Source: Francisella persica ATCC VR-331 (GTDB lineage: Bacteria > Pseudomonadota > Gammaproteobacteria > Francisellales > Francisellaceae). Taken from it: a DNA stretch of 64,000 nt. The stretch spans positions 434,001 to 498,000 of the forward strand of contig NZ_CP013022.1 in assembly GCF_001653955.1 (NCBI RefSeq). The letters are read 5' to 3'. Position 1 is the stretch's first letter. Each line of letters begins with the position of its first letter. The position numbers were made by a program, and so were the translations under genes. Of the stretch, positions 50,013-60,319 are shown in pieces. Below the pieces are notes generated by a model, which was given only the letters and a program-made list of their open reading frames with translations, ran no database searches and was not told the origin of the DNA.

Positions 50013-53000
50013 TTATGCTAATACTAATACTGCTTGTTCAATGACAAAATCAAATACTTCTAATATATAAGCACTACTAACAATAATAGTTGTACAAAAA
50101 ATAGATAAGGTGGTTTTCTTATATGTGTTAATTAATCTTAAGATAGCATTTTTTCTCATTTGTATTGGTTGATAATGTAAACTAAAATCAAAATCAGTAA
50201 ATGACCTTTGATAATTATGCCAATTTTTAATAATCTGTGGCATTAATTGCATATGATCACCTGTAATAGGTATAAAGCCAAAGTTTTTACTGTATTTACT
50301 TAGGTTATTATCTTTTATTTTATATCCTGGATTATCCATAGCTCTAAAAAAACATATTTCAGTATGTTTTAACCTTCCAGTAGGAGTACTTTGTCCTAGT
50401 TTAAATTCAGTATCTTTAGCTGATAAGACTCTATCAATATGTTTTTGATCGAAATTAGATACTATTTTTTTTATGACTTCATCTATAATTTTACCACCTT
50501 TATTAGGATCAAACTGAGGATGATGTTCAAATACCCGTCCTGTAGAAAAATGAGAATCTAAAATAATAGCCTTAATATTTTTAAATCCTTGTATTTCTAA
50601 TTGATAAGCCATTTCTACAGCTATTACGCCACCTAAAGACCAGCCAAACATATATACTGTTTCATCTTTAGATAGATTTAACTGATTTATATAAAAACTA
50701 GATAGTTTTGATAGATTATCAATTTTGTCTTTATTATAAATATTATAGTTATCTATACCAATACAGTTATAATCATTAGCAAGCCTATCAATAAAATCTT
50801 GATACATTTCACAACCACCAAAAGCAGGGTGAATAAATATCATTTTAGGCTTATTAGAAATATTATTAGAATAATATTTAATTAATTGGAATTTATTATT
50901 AGATACATTATTCAATAATGATTGTATTGTTTTATATCTAAATATATCAGATATAGATATTTCAGTATCAAATATTAGTGTCATTTTATATGCTGCTTGA
51001 ATAGATAAAATAGAATTGCCACCGATATTAAAGAAATTATCAGTGACATCTACTTTATCTACCTTTAGAACTTCTTGCCATATTTGACACATTTTTTGTT
51101 GTAATTCAGTAGTAGGGGCTAGATATTGTTTCTTAATATTAGAAATGTTGAAATTAGGTAAAGCTGTTCTATCTAATTTACCATTAATAGTTAGAGGGAA
51201 TGATTCTAATCTCATATAAAAACTAGGGATCATATATTCAGGTAGTTTTTTAGCTAAATGATTTTTAATTATAGATTCGTCTATTTCTGTATCAGCTACA
51301 TAGTAAGCTACTAGTGTTTCATTGTTAACTAAAACACAGCTTTGTTTAATATTATTAATTGCCAAGATGACATTTTCAATTTCTCCAAGCTCAATCCTAA
51401 AGCCTCTTAATTTAACTTGAAAATCATTTCTATCAATATATTCAATCTCTCCACTAGCTAACCATTTACAGATATCACCTGTTTTATATAAATGCGTATA
51501 GCCTTTGGCAATATCATCTGGTGTGGCAAAAGGATTATTGATAAATTTTTCTTTAGTTAATTGTGGTAAATTTAAATATCCTCTAGCTAAACCAGCGCCA
51601 CCTATATATAACTCACCTGGTACACCTATTGGTGTTGGTAGTAAATTATTATCTAAAATGTAAAGCTTTGTATTTGATATTGGTTTGCCTATAGTTACTT
51701 TCTTACCTGGTTCACATAATGAATAGCTTACATCAATAGAAGCTTCAGTTGGTCCATATAAATTATATAAAGAAATATACGGGTTTAATTTATAAAAAGT
51801 ATCACAAGTATTATTTTTAAGTACTTCACCACTGCAGAAAACTATTTGTAAGTTAGATTGTGATGATTCTTTTGTAGATAAATAGTTTAAGAATACATCA
51901 AGCATAGATGGGACGAAATGTATTACTGTTATTTTTTCTTTATTTATTAACTGATATAAATAATCACAGTCTTTATGACCTTCAGGTTTAGCAATAACTG
52001 TTGCGGCACCATACCAATTAGCCCATAATAACTCCCATACAGATACATCAAAGTTATAAGGTGTTTTTTGTAATATCCTATCTTTATTAGTTAATGGATG
52101 TATAGATTGCATCCATACTACTCTATTGATAATGCTTTTATGTTCTAAAGCTACACCCTTAGGTTTGCCAGTAGTTCCAGAAGTGTAAATTATATAAGCT
52201 AGATTATTTGGTTGTACATTAGTGCTCAAATTATCTTTACTATAGTTTTGAACCTTTTGTAAATCTGTAGCAATAATCTCTATATCTTGAGCTACCTCAT
52301 GAAGCTTATCAATTAAATGTGCTTGAGATAGTAAAATAGTTGAATTAGTATCTTCTAAAATATATTTTGTTCTATCACTAGGGAAATCAGGTGATATAGG
52401 AACATAAGCAGCTCCTGCTTTAAGTACAGCTAATATTGATATAATCATCTCTAAGCTTCTATCTAAGTATAGAGCTATTGGAGTATCTGGCTGTAGCTCT
52501 TGATTTGTTGTAGATTTATATTTAGCTGTGATATATCTAGCAAGCTGGTTACTTTTTTCATTTAACTCTTTATAGGTTAGTTGTTTATCCTCAAAAACTA
52601 TAGCTATATTATCTGGAGTTTTAGCTACTTGTTCTTCAAAAAGTTGATGGATGGCTTTCTGATGATACTTCTGATATTCACCACTTGAAATAGCTAATAT
52701 TTGTTTATATTGGTCATCATCTATTATGCTTATTTCTGAAATCTTTTTATTTAAGATAATATCTAATTTAGATAATAAAGTTTTATATCCATTAATAATT
52801 GCATATATAAAATCTTTTTCATATTGATTATTAAATTCGACTCTACATAATATCTCACCATTTTTTAAGTCTACCTCAAAATATAATCCCTGCTTAACAT
52901 AGCCTGAATGAGAATATATCTGTGTTTGGTTATATGGAAGACTATGAGTTTCCTCTGTTTCAAAATTAAATTGAATATCTGATAATAATCTAATATGTTC

Positions 53001-55865
53001 TCTATCTAAGTTATCTAATAAGCTTTCGTAAGCAATAGCATTATTAATATTAGATATTATTTCACTTCTAGCCTGATGTATAAAATAAATCAAATTATTA
53101 TTACTATCAAAATCTGATGCTAAAAAAATATTGTTTATTAAACAGCCTATAGTATCTTTATGTTTAGGAGTATATAAACGTTCATCTATATTTGTAATGA
53201 TAGCAAACTTAGTTTGACTTGATATTTTATGTATGACTAATATAAACAGAGTATACAATATAGAGAATTCACTAGTATTAAGGTTTTTAGATACTTGTAG
53301 TAACTGTGTTTTTGTCATTTTATCACAATTAAAAGAAATTTGTTTTCCTTTATTAGTAAACTCTTGATTATTTTTTGGTAAATCTAAAGGAGACAAGCTT
53401 TCTAATTTATTTTTCCAGAAGCTAAGCTTTTCTTCAAAATTATTTTTGTATTGCTTATTAATATAGTAAGATGCTTCATTAAAATCATTTATATCTGATT
53501 TTCTATTATCTTTTTCATTTAAAAATAAATATGAATATAAATCAGGTAAAATAATATTGATTAATGATGTAGCATCAAGTATCAGATGGTGACAAGAAAT
53601 AAATAAATATTGTTTCTTAATATCTAAAACATCTATTAGATAAAATCTAATTAATTTATCTGTATATAAATCAAAACTAATTCTCTCTATTTCGTTGAGA
53701 ACTTGATGTAATTCAGTTTGTGTTTTTACTATTTTTTGTTCACAAATGCAGGAATGATTATAATTTAGTATTCGTTTAAGACAACCATCATTATTATAAA
53801 TATAGTTACTATGTAATAATGTATACTTATCTAGTAGATATTTAACTCCTGATTTTAAATTATTTAAATCGATATGTTTTTTGTAATCAATAAGGAAACT
53901 CTCATTATATATTAAGTTATGACCTGATGATAATTGATGACTAAATATAACTTTTTCAAAATGGTGTAATTTTTCCGATGATAAATTTAATTTTTCATTA
54001 GAAATATTATTAGAATAATATTTAATTAATTGGAATTTATTATTAGATACATTATTCAATAATGATTGTATTGTTTTATATCTAAATATATCAGATATAG
54101 ATATTTCAGTATCAAATATTAGTGTCATTTTATATGCTGCTTGAATAGATAAAATAGAATTGCCACCGATATTAAAGAAATTATCAGTGACATCTACTTT
54201 ATCTACCTTTAGAACTTCTTGCCATATTTGACACATTTTTTGTTGTAATTCAGTAGTAGGGGCTAGATATTGTTTCTTAATATTAGAAATGTTGAAATTA
54301 GGTAAAGCTGTTCTATCTAATTTACCATTAATAGTTAGAGGGAATGATTCTAATCTCATATAAAAACTAGGGATCATATATTCAGGTAGTTTTTTAGCTA
54401 AATGATTTTTAATTATAGATTCGTCTATTTCTGTATCAGCTACATAGTAAGCTACTAGTGTTTCATTGTTAACTAAAACACAGCTTTGTTTAATATTATT
54501 AATTGCCAAGATGACATTTTCAATTTCTCCAAGCTCAATCCTAAAGCCTCTTAATTTAACTTGAAAATCATTTCTATCAATATATTCAATCTCTCCACTA
54601 GCTAACCATTTACAGATATCACCTGTTTTATATAAATGCGTATAGCCTTTGGCAATATCATCTGGTGTGGCAAAAGGATTATTGATAAATTTTTCTTTAG
54701 TTAATTGTGGTAAATTTAAATATCCTCTAGCTAAACCAGCGCCACCTATATATAACTCACCTGGTACACCTATTGGTGTTGGTAGTAAATTATTATCTAA
54801 AATGTAAAGCTTTGTATTTGATATTGGTTTGCCTATAGTTACTTTCTTACCTGGTTCACATAATGAATAGCTTACATCAATAGAAGCTTCAGTTGGTCCA
54901 TATAAATTATATAAAGAAATATACGGGTTTAATTTATAAAAAGTATCACAAGTATTATTTTTAAGTACTTCACCACTGCAGAAAACTATTTGTAAGTTAG
55001 ATTGTGATGATTCTTTTGTAGATAAATAGTTTAAGAATACATCAAGCATAGATGGGACGAAATGTATTACTGTTATTTTTTCTTTATTTATTAACTGATA
55101 TAAATAATCACAGTCTTTATGACCTTCAGGTTTAGCAATAACTGTTGCGGCACCATACCAATTAGCCCATAATAACTCCCATACAGATACATCAAAGTTA
55201 TAAGGTGTTTTTTGTAATATCCTATCTTTATTAGTTAATGGATGTATAGATTGCATCCATACTACTCTATTGATAATGCTTTTATGTTCTAAAGCTACAC
55301 CCTTAGGTTTGCCAGTAGTTCCAGAAGTGTAAATTATATAAGCTAGATTATTTGGTTGTACATTAGTGCTCAAATTATCTTTACTATAGTTTTGAACCTT
55401 TTGTAAATCTGTAGCAATAATCTCTATATCTTGAGCTACCTCATGAAGCTTATCAATTAAATGTGCTTGAGATAGTAAAATAGTTGAATTAGTATCTTCT
55501 AAAATATATTTTGTTCTATCACTAGGGAAATCAGGTGATATAGGAACATAAGCAGCTCCTGCTTTAAGTACAGCTAATATTGATATAATCATCTCTAAGC
55601 TTCTATCTAAGTATAGAGCTATTGGAGTATCTGGCTGTAGCTCTTGATTTGTTGTAGATTTATATTTAGCTGTGATATATCTAGCAAGCTGGTTACTTTT
55701 TTCATTTAACTCTTTATAGGTTAGTTGTTTATCCTCAAAAACTATAGCTATATTATCTGGAGTTTTAGCTACTTGTTCTTCAAAAAGTTGATGGATTTTC
55801 TTATCTTGAGGAAAAGCTCGTTGTGTTTCATTGACTTTTTGGATAAGATTGTTGACAATCATCAT
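50013..55865 (-). CDS. Two-module nonribosomal peptide synthetase (A-T-C-A-T-TE), serine-type adenylation codes
   Basis: This is a 1,950-residue multienzyme. The domains, with rough residue ranges, are: A1 (24-545), T1 (550-620), C (630-1060), A2 (1075-1590), T2 (1600-1670), TE (1675-1900). Each A domain has YTSGTTGKPKG (ATP loop), NLYGPTEASID and YKTGD. The specificity pocket reads D-V-W-H-F-S-L-I-D-K, a serine-type code like EntF. Carrier domains have DNFFNIGGNSIL with the phosphopantetheine Ser. The C domain motif is HHLILDA (family HHxxxDG, Gly changed). The thioesterase has FGWSLGG, LDSH and GDHMQLM, a full triad. The last 40 residues contain a hydrophobic helix after a basic stretch (MRKNAILRL). 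The product would be a short seryl peptide. The frame is fully open, with only a SemiSWEET and a PAS gene upstream. Confidence 0.95.
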   Translation of the reverse strand: MMIVNNLIQKVNETQRAFPQDKKIHQLFEEQVAKTPDNIAIVFEDKQLTYKELNEKSNQLARYITAKYKSTTNQELQPDTPIALYLDRSLEMIISILAVLKAGAAYVPISPDFPSDRTKYILEDTNSTILLSQAHLIDKLHEVAQDIEIIATDLQKVQNYSKDNLSTNVQPNNLAYIIYTSGTTGKPKGVALEHKSIINRVVWMQSIHPLTNKDRILQKTPYNFDVSVWELLWANWYGAATVIAKPEGHKDCDYLYQLINKEKITVIHFVPSMLDVFLNYLSTKESSQSNLQIVFCSGEVLKNNTCDTFYKLNPYISLYNLYGPTEASIDVSYSLCEPGKKVTIGKPISNTKLYILDNNLLPTPIGVPGELYIGGAGLARGYLNLPQLTKEKFINNPFATPDDIAKGYTHLYKTGDICKWLASGEIEYIDRNDFQVKLRGFRIELGEIENVILAINNIKQSCVLVNNETLVAYYVADTEIDESIIKNHLAKKLPEYMIPSFYMRLESFPLTINGKLDRTALPNFNISNIKKQYLAPTTELQQKMCQIWQEVLKVDKVDVTDNFFNIGGNSILSIQAAYKMTLIFDTEISISDIFRYKTIQSLLNNVSNNKFQLIKYYSNNISNEKLNLSSEKLHHFEKVIFSHQLSSGHNLIYNESFLIDYKKHIDLNNLKSGVKYLLDKYTLLHSNYIYNNDGCLKRILNYNHSCICEQKIVKTQTELHQVLNEIERISFDLYTDKLIRFYLIDVLDIKKQYLFISCHHLILDATSLINIILPDLYSYLFLNEKDNRKSDINDFNEASYYINKQYKNNFEEKLSFWKNKLESLSPLDLPKNNQEFTNKGKQISFNCDKMTKTQLLQVSKNLNTSEFSILYTLFILVIHKISSQTKFAIITNIDERLYTPKHKDTIGCLINNIFLASDFDSNNNLIYFIHQARSEIISNINNAIAYESLLDNLDREHIRLLSDIQFNFETEETHSLPYNQTQIYSHSGYVKQGLYFEVDLKNGEILCRVEFNNQYEKDFIYAIINGYKTLLSKLDIILNKKISEISIIDDDQYKQILAISSGEYQKYHQKAIHQLFEEQVAKTPDNIAIVFEDKQLTYKELNEKSNQLARYITAKYKSTTNQELQPDTPIALYLDRSLEMIISILAVLKAGAAYVPISPDFPSDRTKYILEDTNSTILLSQAHLIDKLHEVAQDIEIIATDLQKVQNYSKDNLSTNVQPNNLAYIIYTSGTTGKPKGVALEHKSIINRVVWMQSIHPLTNKDRILQKTPYNFDVSVWELLWANWYGAATVIAKPEGHKDCDYLYQLINKEKITVIHFVPSMLDVFLNYLSTKESSQSNLQIVFCSGEVLKNNTCDTFYKLNPYISLYNLYGPTEASIDVSYSLCEPGKKVTIGKPISNTKLYILDNNLLPTPIGVPGELYIGGAGLARGYLNLPQLTKEKFINNPFATPDDIAKGYTHLYKTGDICKWLASGEIEYIDRNDFQVKLRGFRIELGEIENVILAINNIKQSCVLVNNETLVAYYVADTEIDESIIKNHLAKKLPEYMIPSFYMRLESFPLTINGKLDRTALPNFNISNIKKQYLAPTTELQQKMCQIWQEVLKVDKVDVTDNFFNIGGNSILSIQAAYKMTLIFDTEISISDIFRYKTIQSLLNNVSNNKFQLIKYYSNNISNKPKMIFIHPAFGGCEMYQDFIDRLANDYNCIGIDNYNIYNKDKIDNLSKLSSFYINQLNLSKDETVYMFGWSLGGVIAVEMAYQLEIQGFKNIKAIILDSHFSTGRVFEHHPQFDPNKGGKIIDEVIKKIVSNFDQKHIDRVLSAKDTEFKLGQSTPTGRLKHTEICFFRAMDNPGYKIKDNNLSKYSKNFGFIPITGDHMQLMPQIIKNWHNYQRSFTDFDFSLHYQPIQMRKNAILRLINTYKKTTLSIFCTTIIVSSAYILEVFDFVIEQAVLVLA
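50853..52652 (-). repeat. 1,800-bp direct repeat, copy encoding A2-T2
   Basis: This is the same sequence as 53997-55796, displaced by 3,144 bp. I compared the two by eye in the sampled lines and found no difference; the encoded proteins are identical over 600 residues. The length is exactly 600 codons, so the repeat is in frame. Flanks diverge immediately at both ends. Confidence 0.93.
53997..55796 (-). repeat. 1,800-bp direct repeat, copy encoding A1-T1
   Basis: This is the N-terminal copy (residues 24-623 of the synthetase). It starts at IHQLFEEQ and ends at NNISN, exactly the A-T boundaries. Perfect identity points to recent duplication or gene conversion. Confidence 0.93.
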
Positions 55866-55983
55866 TGATATTTTACTAAAATTTTGACTAACATAATATT
55901 AATATAAAAAAAAAATAAGTAAATCTATGATAAGAAACTTGTGATGAAAAATGTGCTACATTGATTAATTTTTGAAAATAATG

Positions 55984-56256
55984 TTATTTATTTCTATACT
56001 TTAATACTAGTATTAATACTGAAGAACAAGTTATAAGAGCCAGTAGATAACCGATAGTTAAAATACAATCATTTTTGATTATTCCATACAATATGCTTAC
56101 TGTTTGAATAAATATAAAAATGGAAAAAGTTATTAATGAAACAGACTTGGATGATTTTGTTTTATAAATATTTATAGCTTGTGGGATAAACGCAAGAGCA
56201 TTTAGCACTAATGCGAAACTGAATAAAAAAACAATTAAATCCGTAAAATATGACAT
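55984..56256 (-). CDS. SemiSWEET-type transporter (PQ-loop)
   Basis: The 90-residue protein has three membrane helices and the PQ motif in FIPQAINIYKTKSSKSVSL, typical of bacterial SemiSWEETs that dimerise to carry sugars or other small solutes. It lies about 120 bp upstream of the NRPS on the same strand and 29 bp downstream of the PAS gene, so all three may be co-transcribed. It could export or import something linked to the NRPS product. That link is inference. It is intact. Confidence 0.88.
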   Translation of the reverse strand: MSYFTDLIVFLFSFALVLNALAFIPQAINIYKTKSSKSVSLITFSIFIFIQTVSILYGIIKNDCILTIGYLLALITCSSVLILVLKYRNK

Positions 56257-56285
56257 TTATGCTATCCCTAATAATTTAAGAAATT

Positions 56286-57251
56286 TTAAATTTTTCCTAA
56301 AACATCAAATATAGCTTCTGCTGCCTCAGATCTTTTTTTGTCTTTTTCTTCAAGCTCTTTATTTTTCTGTTCTAGTTGTTTTTGTAATTGTTTTTGTTTA
56401 CTAATATTTACCGAAACTCCCACCAAACCAATCACTTCACCATCATCATTTTTAAGACAACTTTTAGTTGCAAGATATATATCTTTTTTACCTTTTTCAG
56501 AAATATATTCTTCTTCAAAAACTACAGTCTTATCGTTTCTCATAACGTATAAATCATTTTTGTAAATCTCTTCATTAAATTTTTTACTAACCTCAAAACT
56601 AGAATCTGATTTACCAATAATATCTTCATTAGTTAGACCTGACCCTAAAAGTGAAAGGTTTTTTTTATTCATTCCTAAAAATTTGCCTTCTAAGTCTTTC
56701 CAATAAATATTAGCATCAATACTATCTATAATTTGTTGAAATGAAGATTTTTGATTATCTAAAAGTCTTTTGATTTCTTTATTTTTCTGTTCTAGTTCAG
56801 CTTGTAATTTTTTTTGTTGAGTAATATCAATAGAAACTCCAACAATTCCTAAAACTTTACCATTTTCATCTCTCATAGGGGATTTTTGTGATAAAAATGT
56901 TTGTTCTTTTTCTTCAAGCAATACCTTTTCTTCAAAAATGAATGATTTATTACTTTCAATTACTTTCAAATCGTTTGTATATAAATCAGGCCCAGTATTT
57001 TTCATAACACCCAACTCAGTATCACTTTTTCCAATGACTTCATTCATATCGCTTAACCCAAGGTAATTAAGCTGACTACGATTCATACCTAGCATCTTGC
57101 CAGCAGTATCTTTCCAATAAATATTTGCATCTATAGAATTAATTATTTGCTTTAATTCATGATTTTCATTCCTAAGAGAATTATTCTCACTTTTAAGTTT
57201 TTTCAATTCTTGTTTTAATTGTTTATTTTTATCTTCTAATTGACTTGACAT
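56286..57251 (-). CDS. Tandem PAS-domain protein with coiled coils and no output domain
   Basis: The start at 57251 (MSSQLEDKNKQLKQEL) is preferred over 57311 because of the AGGAAA site before it and the coiled-coil beginning. The 321 residues contain two similar PAS units (about 35-160 and 185-300), each starting INSIDANIYWKD or IDSIDANIYWKDL and ending GIVGVSIDITQQKK or GLVGVSVNISKQKQ. Leucine/lysine-rich coiled coils lie before, between and after them. There is no kinase, cyclase, DNA-binding or EAL domain, so it is either a signalling adaptor or the remnant of a sensor kinase. It is intact and possibly in one operon with the SemiSWEET and NRPS. Confidence 0.87.
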   Translation of the reverse strand: MSSQLEDKNKQLKQELKKLKSENNSLRNENHELKQIINSIDANIYWKDTAGKMLGMNRSQLNYLGLSDMNEVIGKSDTELGVMKNTGPDLYTNDLKVIESNKSFIFEEKVLLEEKEQTFLSQKSPMRDENGKVLGIVGVSIDITQQKKLQAELEQKNKEIKRLLDNQKSSFQQIIDSIDANIYWKDLEGKFLGMNKKNLSLLGSGLTNEDIIGKSDSSFEVSKKFNEEIYKNDLYVMRNDKTVVFEEEYISEKGKKDIYLATKSCLKNDDGEVIGLVGVSVNISKQKQLQKQLEQKNKELEEKDKKRSEAAEAIFDVLGKI

Positions 57252-57311
57252 AACCACTTTCCTATCTATCTTTGTATAATTTAATTTATCTATAATATAG
57301 CTGTAAAACAA

Positions 57312-57816
57312 GAAAAAAAATAGTGCTGTCCCTTAATTTCACTTTTATATTTTTTCGTTATTGCTGTATATATACGTAATAATTATTACAAATTTAATAT
57401 AGTCTTGACTTATTTATTGCTTCTTAGTGGATAAATATGGTTTATAAGTTATATAATAATAACATTATTATCGGCACTATGCATAATAATATTCGTGTAT
57501 ATAAGAATAAGAGTTAATAGGGAAGAAGAAATTATTTGAAAAAGCACAATCTTAATGCATTAGACTTATTAATAAAATTAAAGAGCAATAATATAATTAG
57601 CTCATTATTTCGATAAATAATATAGATTATTCCACACTTAGGTAAGTAGATTAGTCATAAAAGTTCAAAGGACTCCTGCTATTGCATAAATTTTTAGTAT
57701 GCTCTCTAGGACAAATATTTTTGGTATGCATAGTGCTATTTTGCGGTATCAAACCTATTCTATCTTTAGGTATTAGTCTATTATTAGTGAGCTTCTATTT
57801 AAGATATCTAGTATAA
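57312..57816. other. Gap between the PAS gene and a large dead gene
   Basis: This is a 505-bp AT-rich spacer between the minus-strand PAS/NRPS genes and a plus-strand pseudogene. It should hold the divergent promoters. No gene is visible. Confidence 0.5.
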
Positions 57817-60120
57817 ATGAATATTATTGAAAACTTTTACAAAATTGATCTATTTTCTATACAACTCTCTACCAGTAATGCTATGCATTCAGTAACCATA
57901 AATACATGATAACAACAAACTGAGTGAAGTAGTAATAAATTATAAACCAAACAAAAAGGTAAATGTCAAATTTTAGTAGAGTCTATAAACCCTAATGTTG
58001 AGGTTATTCAACAAGCTATTAATTCATGTAATACTATAAATCAAAATAAGACAAAATTATCTAGCTGGCAATTGCTTCATCATGGTAAAGCAGGAATAGA
58101 AAGAGCAAAAACACTTTCAAAATGGGTGTATGGAGCGGGATATTCAGGACAAAGAGATTTTTGGATAGTTTTAACATCTTTTTTGGAGATATAAAAACAG
58201 TTAGAAACTATTTCTACTAGCTTATCTAATTCTAATCAAATTGATAAAAATCTTATTTAATAAAGAAGCAAAAATATTAGCAGGAGTAAAAACACAACTA
58301 GCTCACTTAGAATTTATGTCAAAAATGCGTTTAATTCTATTATTGTAGATTCTAGATGGAGAGCAACTGGATTTATAAATTATTTTAGAGGAATGTGAAC
58401 TAGGGATAATTGCCTAATTCATCTAATACTTCTGCTCATGAAATTAGAATTTATAATGGTGTTAAGAGCAGGTTTTATGAAATCTTTCGAAACCTCTTCT
58501 AAAGAATGTAGATAATAGTATAACTGAGGTTGTTTCTGCTCAAATATGGCGTTATTTAATTGGTGAAATATTTTCAGAATCAAGACTTGTTATTGATAAT
58601 AAAGAAAATAATGGGAATTTGTTACTCATGTAAGACGACTTTCATATTCAATATTTTTAATTAATGTCAAGCTGATTTCAATCGTGAAACTTATTTTGAA
58701 AAACAGATCATGATTATATGTTGTTAATTGGAAGACTGTGAAAACTAAAGATAAATTTTCTATAAAAAAATTAGAAGTGTTTAAAGGAAAAAGGACATTA
58801 CAGGCTTGATTAACTTATGAGCTGCTAATTAGTAGATTTAGCCATGGGTATAGTAGTACTACATTCTTGTTAAGAGCTGCTCGTACAGGAAGAGCAAGTC
58901 TGAGTGATTACAAAAAGACAACAACATCTAATTCTTAGAGTGCTTTTTTTAGGTCTAACTTAGCAAAACTTAATAATTTTAAAGAGCTTTTTTGATATTT
59001 AGGAACTGCAAAAAGTAGTGGGGAAGAAAGAGATAATTGGAAAAAAAATAACAAATAGAAATATTTATAGTAACTTTCTAGAGGAAGTTAGTTTATATAA
59101 ACAAGATAAGAAAATATCTTTAGCCAAATGTGTGTACTGCAATCAGTAGCATTTTGGGGAGATTATAGTCTCCATTCAAGTAACGTTGCATTGTATGGTA
59201 AAGATATTAAGGTTGCAAAAATAGATGGCGGCGTAGCTTTTAGAAGTTTTGCAAAGAATTCACCTATTAATATCCTATTTCCTTATGAATATGAAGGGCG
59301 ATGAGTTCATAATGTTATTCATAAAAATTATGTAGATTATTATGCCCGTATAATAGGCTTTAAAATTTATTTGTCTTCTATAGCTGATCAGCATATTATC
59401 ACACAATCAATGAAAAATAGATGATTGGAGAAAATCAATATCTGATATAGTTTATGATAGCATTCAACAAAAAAACACTTATTACATAAGGCATCACAAC
59501 TGGATCATATTAAGAATAAAGCTTTCTCTAGCTATTTTGGTATGGATTTAAGCGTTGATAAAAAAGTTCTGTCAACATAGATAGAAGGAATAATATATCG
59601 TAATATTGAGGGTTTCCAAATAATAATAAAGGATAAAAACCTGTCAGTATTACACAAGAACTATCAAGTTAAAGATATGAATAATTTTTATAATATTCAA
59701 CTCACTATTTTGCAAATTATCCTTTCTATAGTGATGTAAAATCAAAACCTGGCAAACCTTCAAACAAAGATGAAATTTAAAATTATTTAATAGATAAATT
59801 TAAAACTGGAAATTTATTACTAAAAGAAGAATTTTTATCTAAATTAGGAATTACTGTGTGCCCATAGTAACTTATTATCATTTTCTTCAAAAACTGCTAA
59901 TACATTATTTTAGATTAAGTAGGTTACCTGGTGACTATCCTGTTAGAATCTACCTTGGAATACTACCAATGAAACAAAAAATCTCTAACACAGAATTAAT
60001 TAAGTGCATGAAAAAGTTTGAGTGAAGTAAATAGAAATATCGTTAAAAATATTATATAAAAAATATAGAATTTGTAAATAAGAAGAATATTAATATTTTT
60101 TCTGATTCATAATTTATAGA
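57817..60120 (+). pseudogene. Large decayed gene, effector- or kinase-like pattern
   Basis: Starting MNIIENFYKIDLFSIQLSTS, it gives long pieces in mixed frames: INPNVEVIQQAINSCNTINQ, LSSWQLLHHGKAGIERAKTL, SKWVYGAGYSGQRDFWIVLT, AQIWRYLIGEIFSESRLVID and SVAFWGDYSLHSSNVALYGK, then IKVAKIDGGVAFRSFAKN. The run GDYSLHSSN...KIDGGVAF recalls a kinase-type catalytic loop plus metal motif (HGDxHxxN ... IDxG) and the preceding IGE a nucleotide loop. The gene would encode about 750 residues. I do not recognise the family. Stops and shifts are numerous. Confidence 0.6.
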
Positions 60121-60319
60121 AAAGATTTTAGCTATTTTAAAATTATTATAAAGTCACTGTAGTGATGTGATCTAGTAATTAAAAATAAGAATAATATAAC
60201 TAGGGAGAATATTATTTGTGATAATCCAAACTGTACCACTATAATATTGTATTATTAAATTAATTAAAAAATAAATATAAAAAACTATGAATATCAAAAG
60301 TACTAAAGAAATAAAATAA
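60121..60319. other. Short gap
   Basis: This is AT-rich sequence between the decayed gene and fdxA. No gene is seen. Confidence 0.4.

Noticed and set aside
50013-55865. NRPS read as an enterobactin or other catecholate siderophore synthetase
   Set aside because: The serine code and TE recall EntF, but no dihydroxybenzoate genes are present, and the module order A-T-C-A-T-TE differs from EntF (C-A-T-TE).
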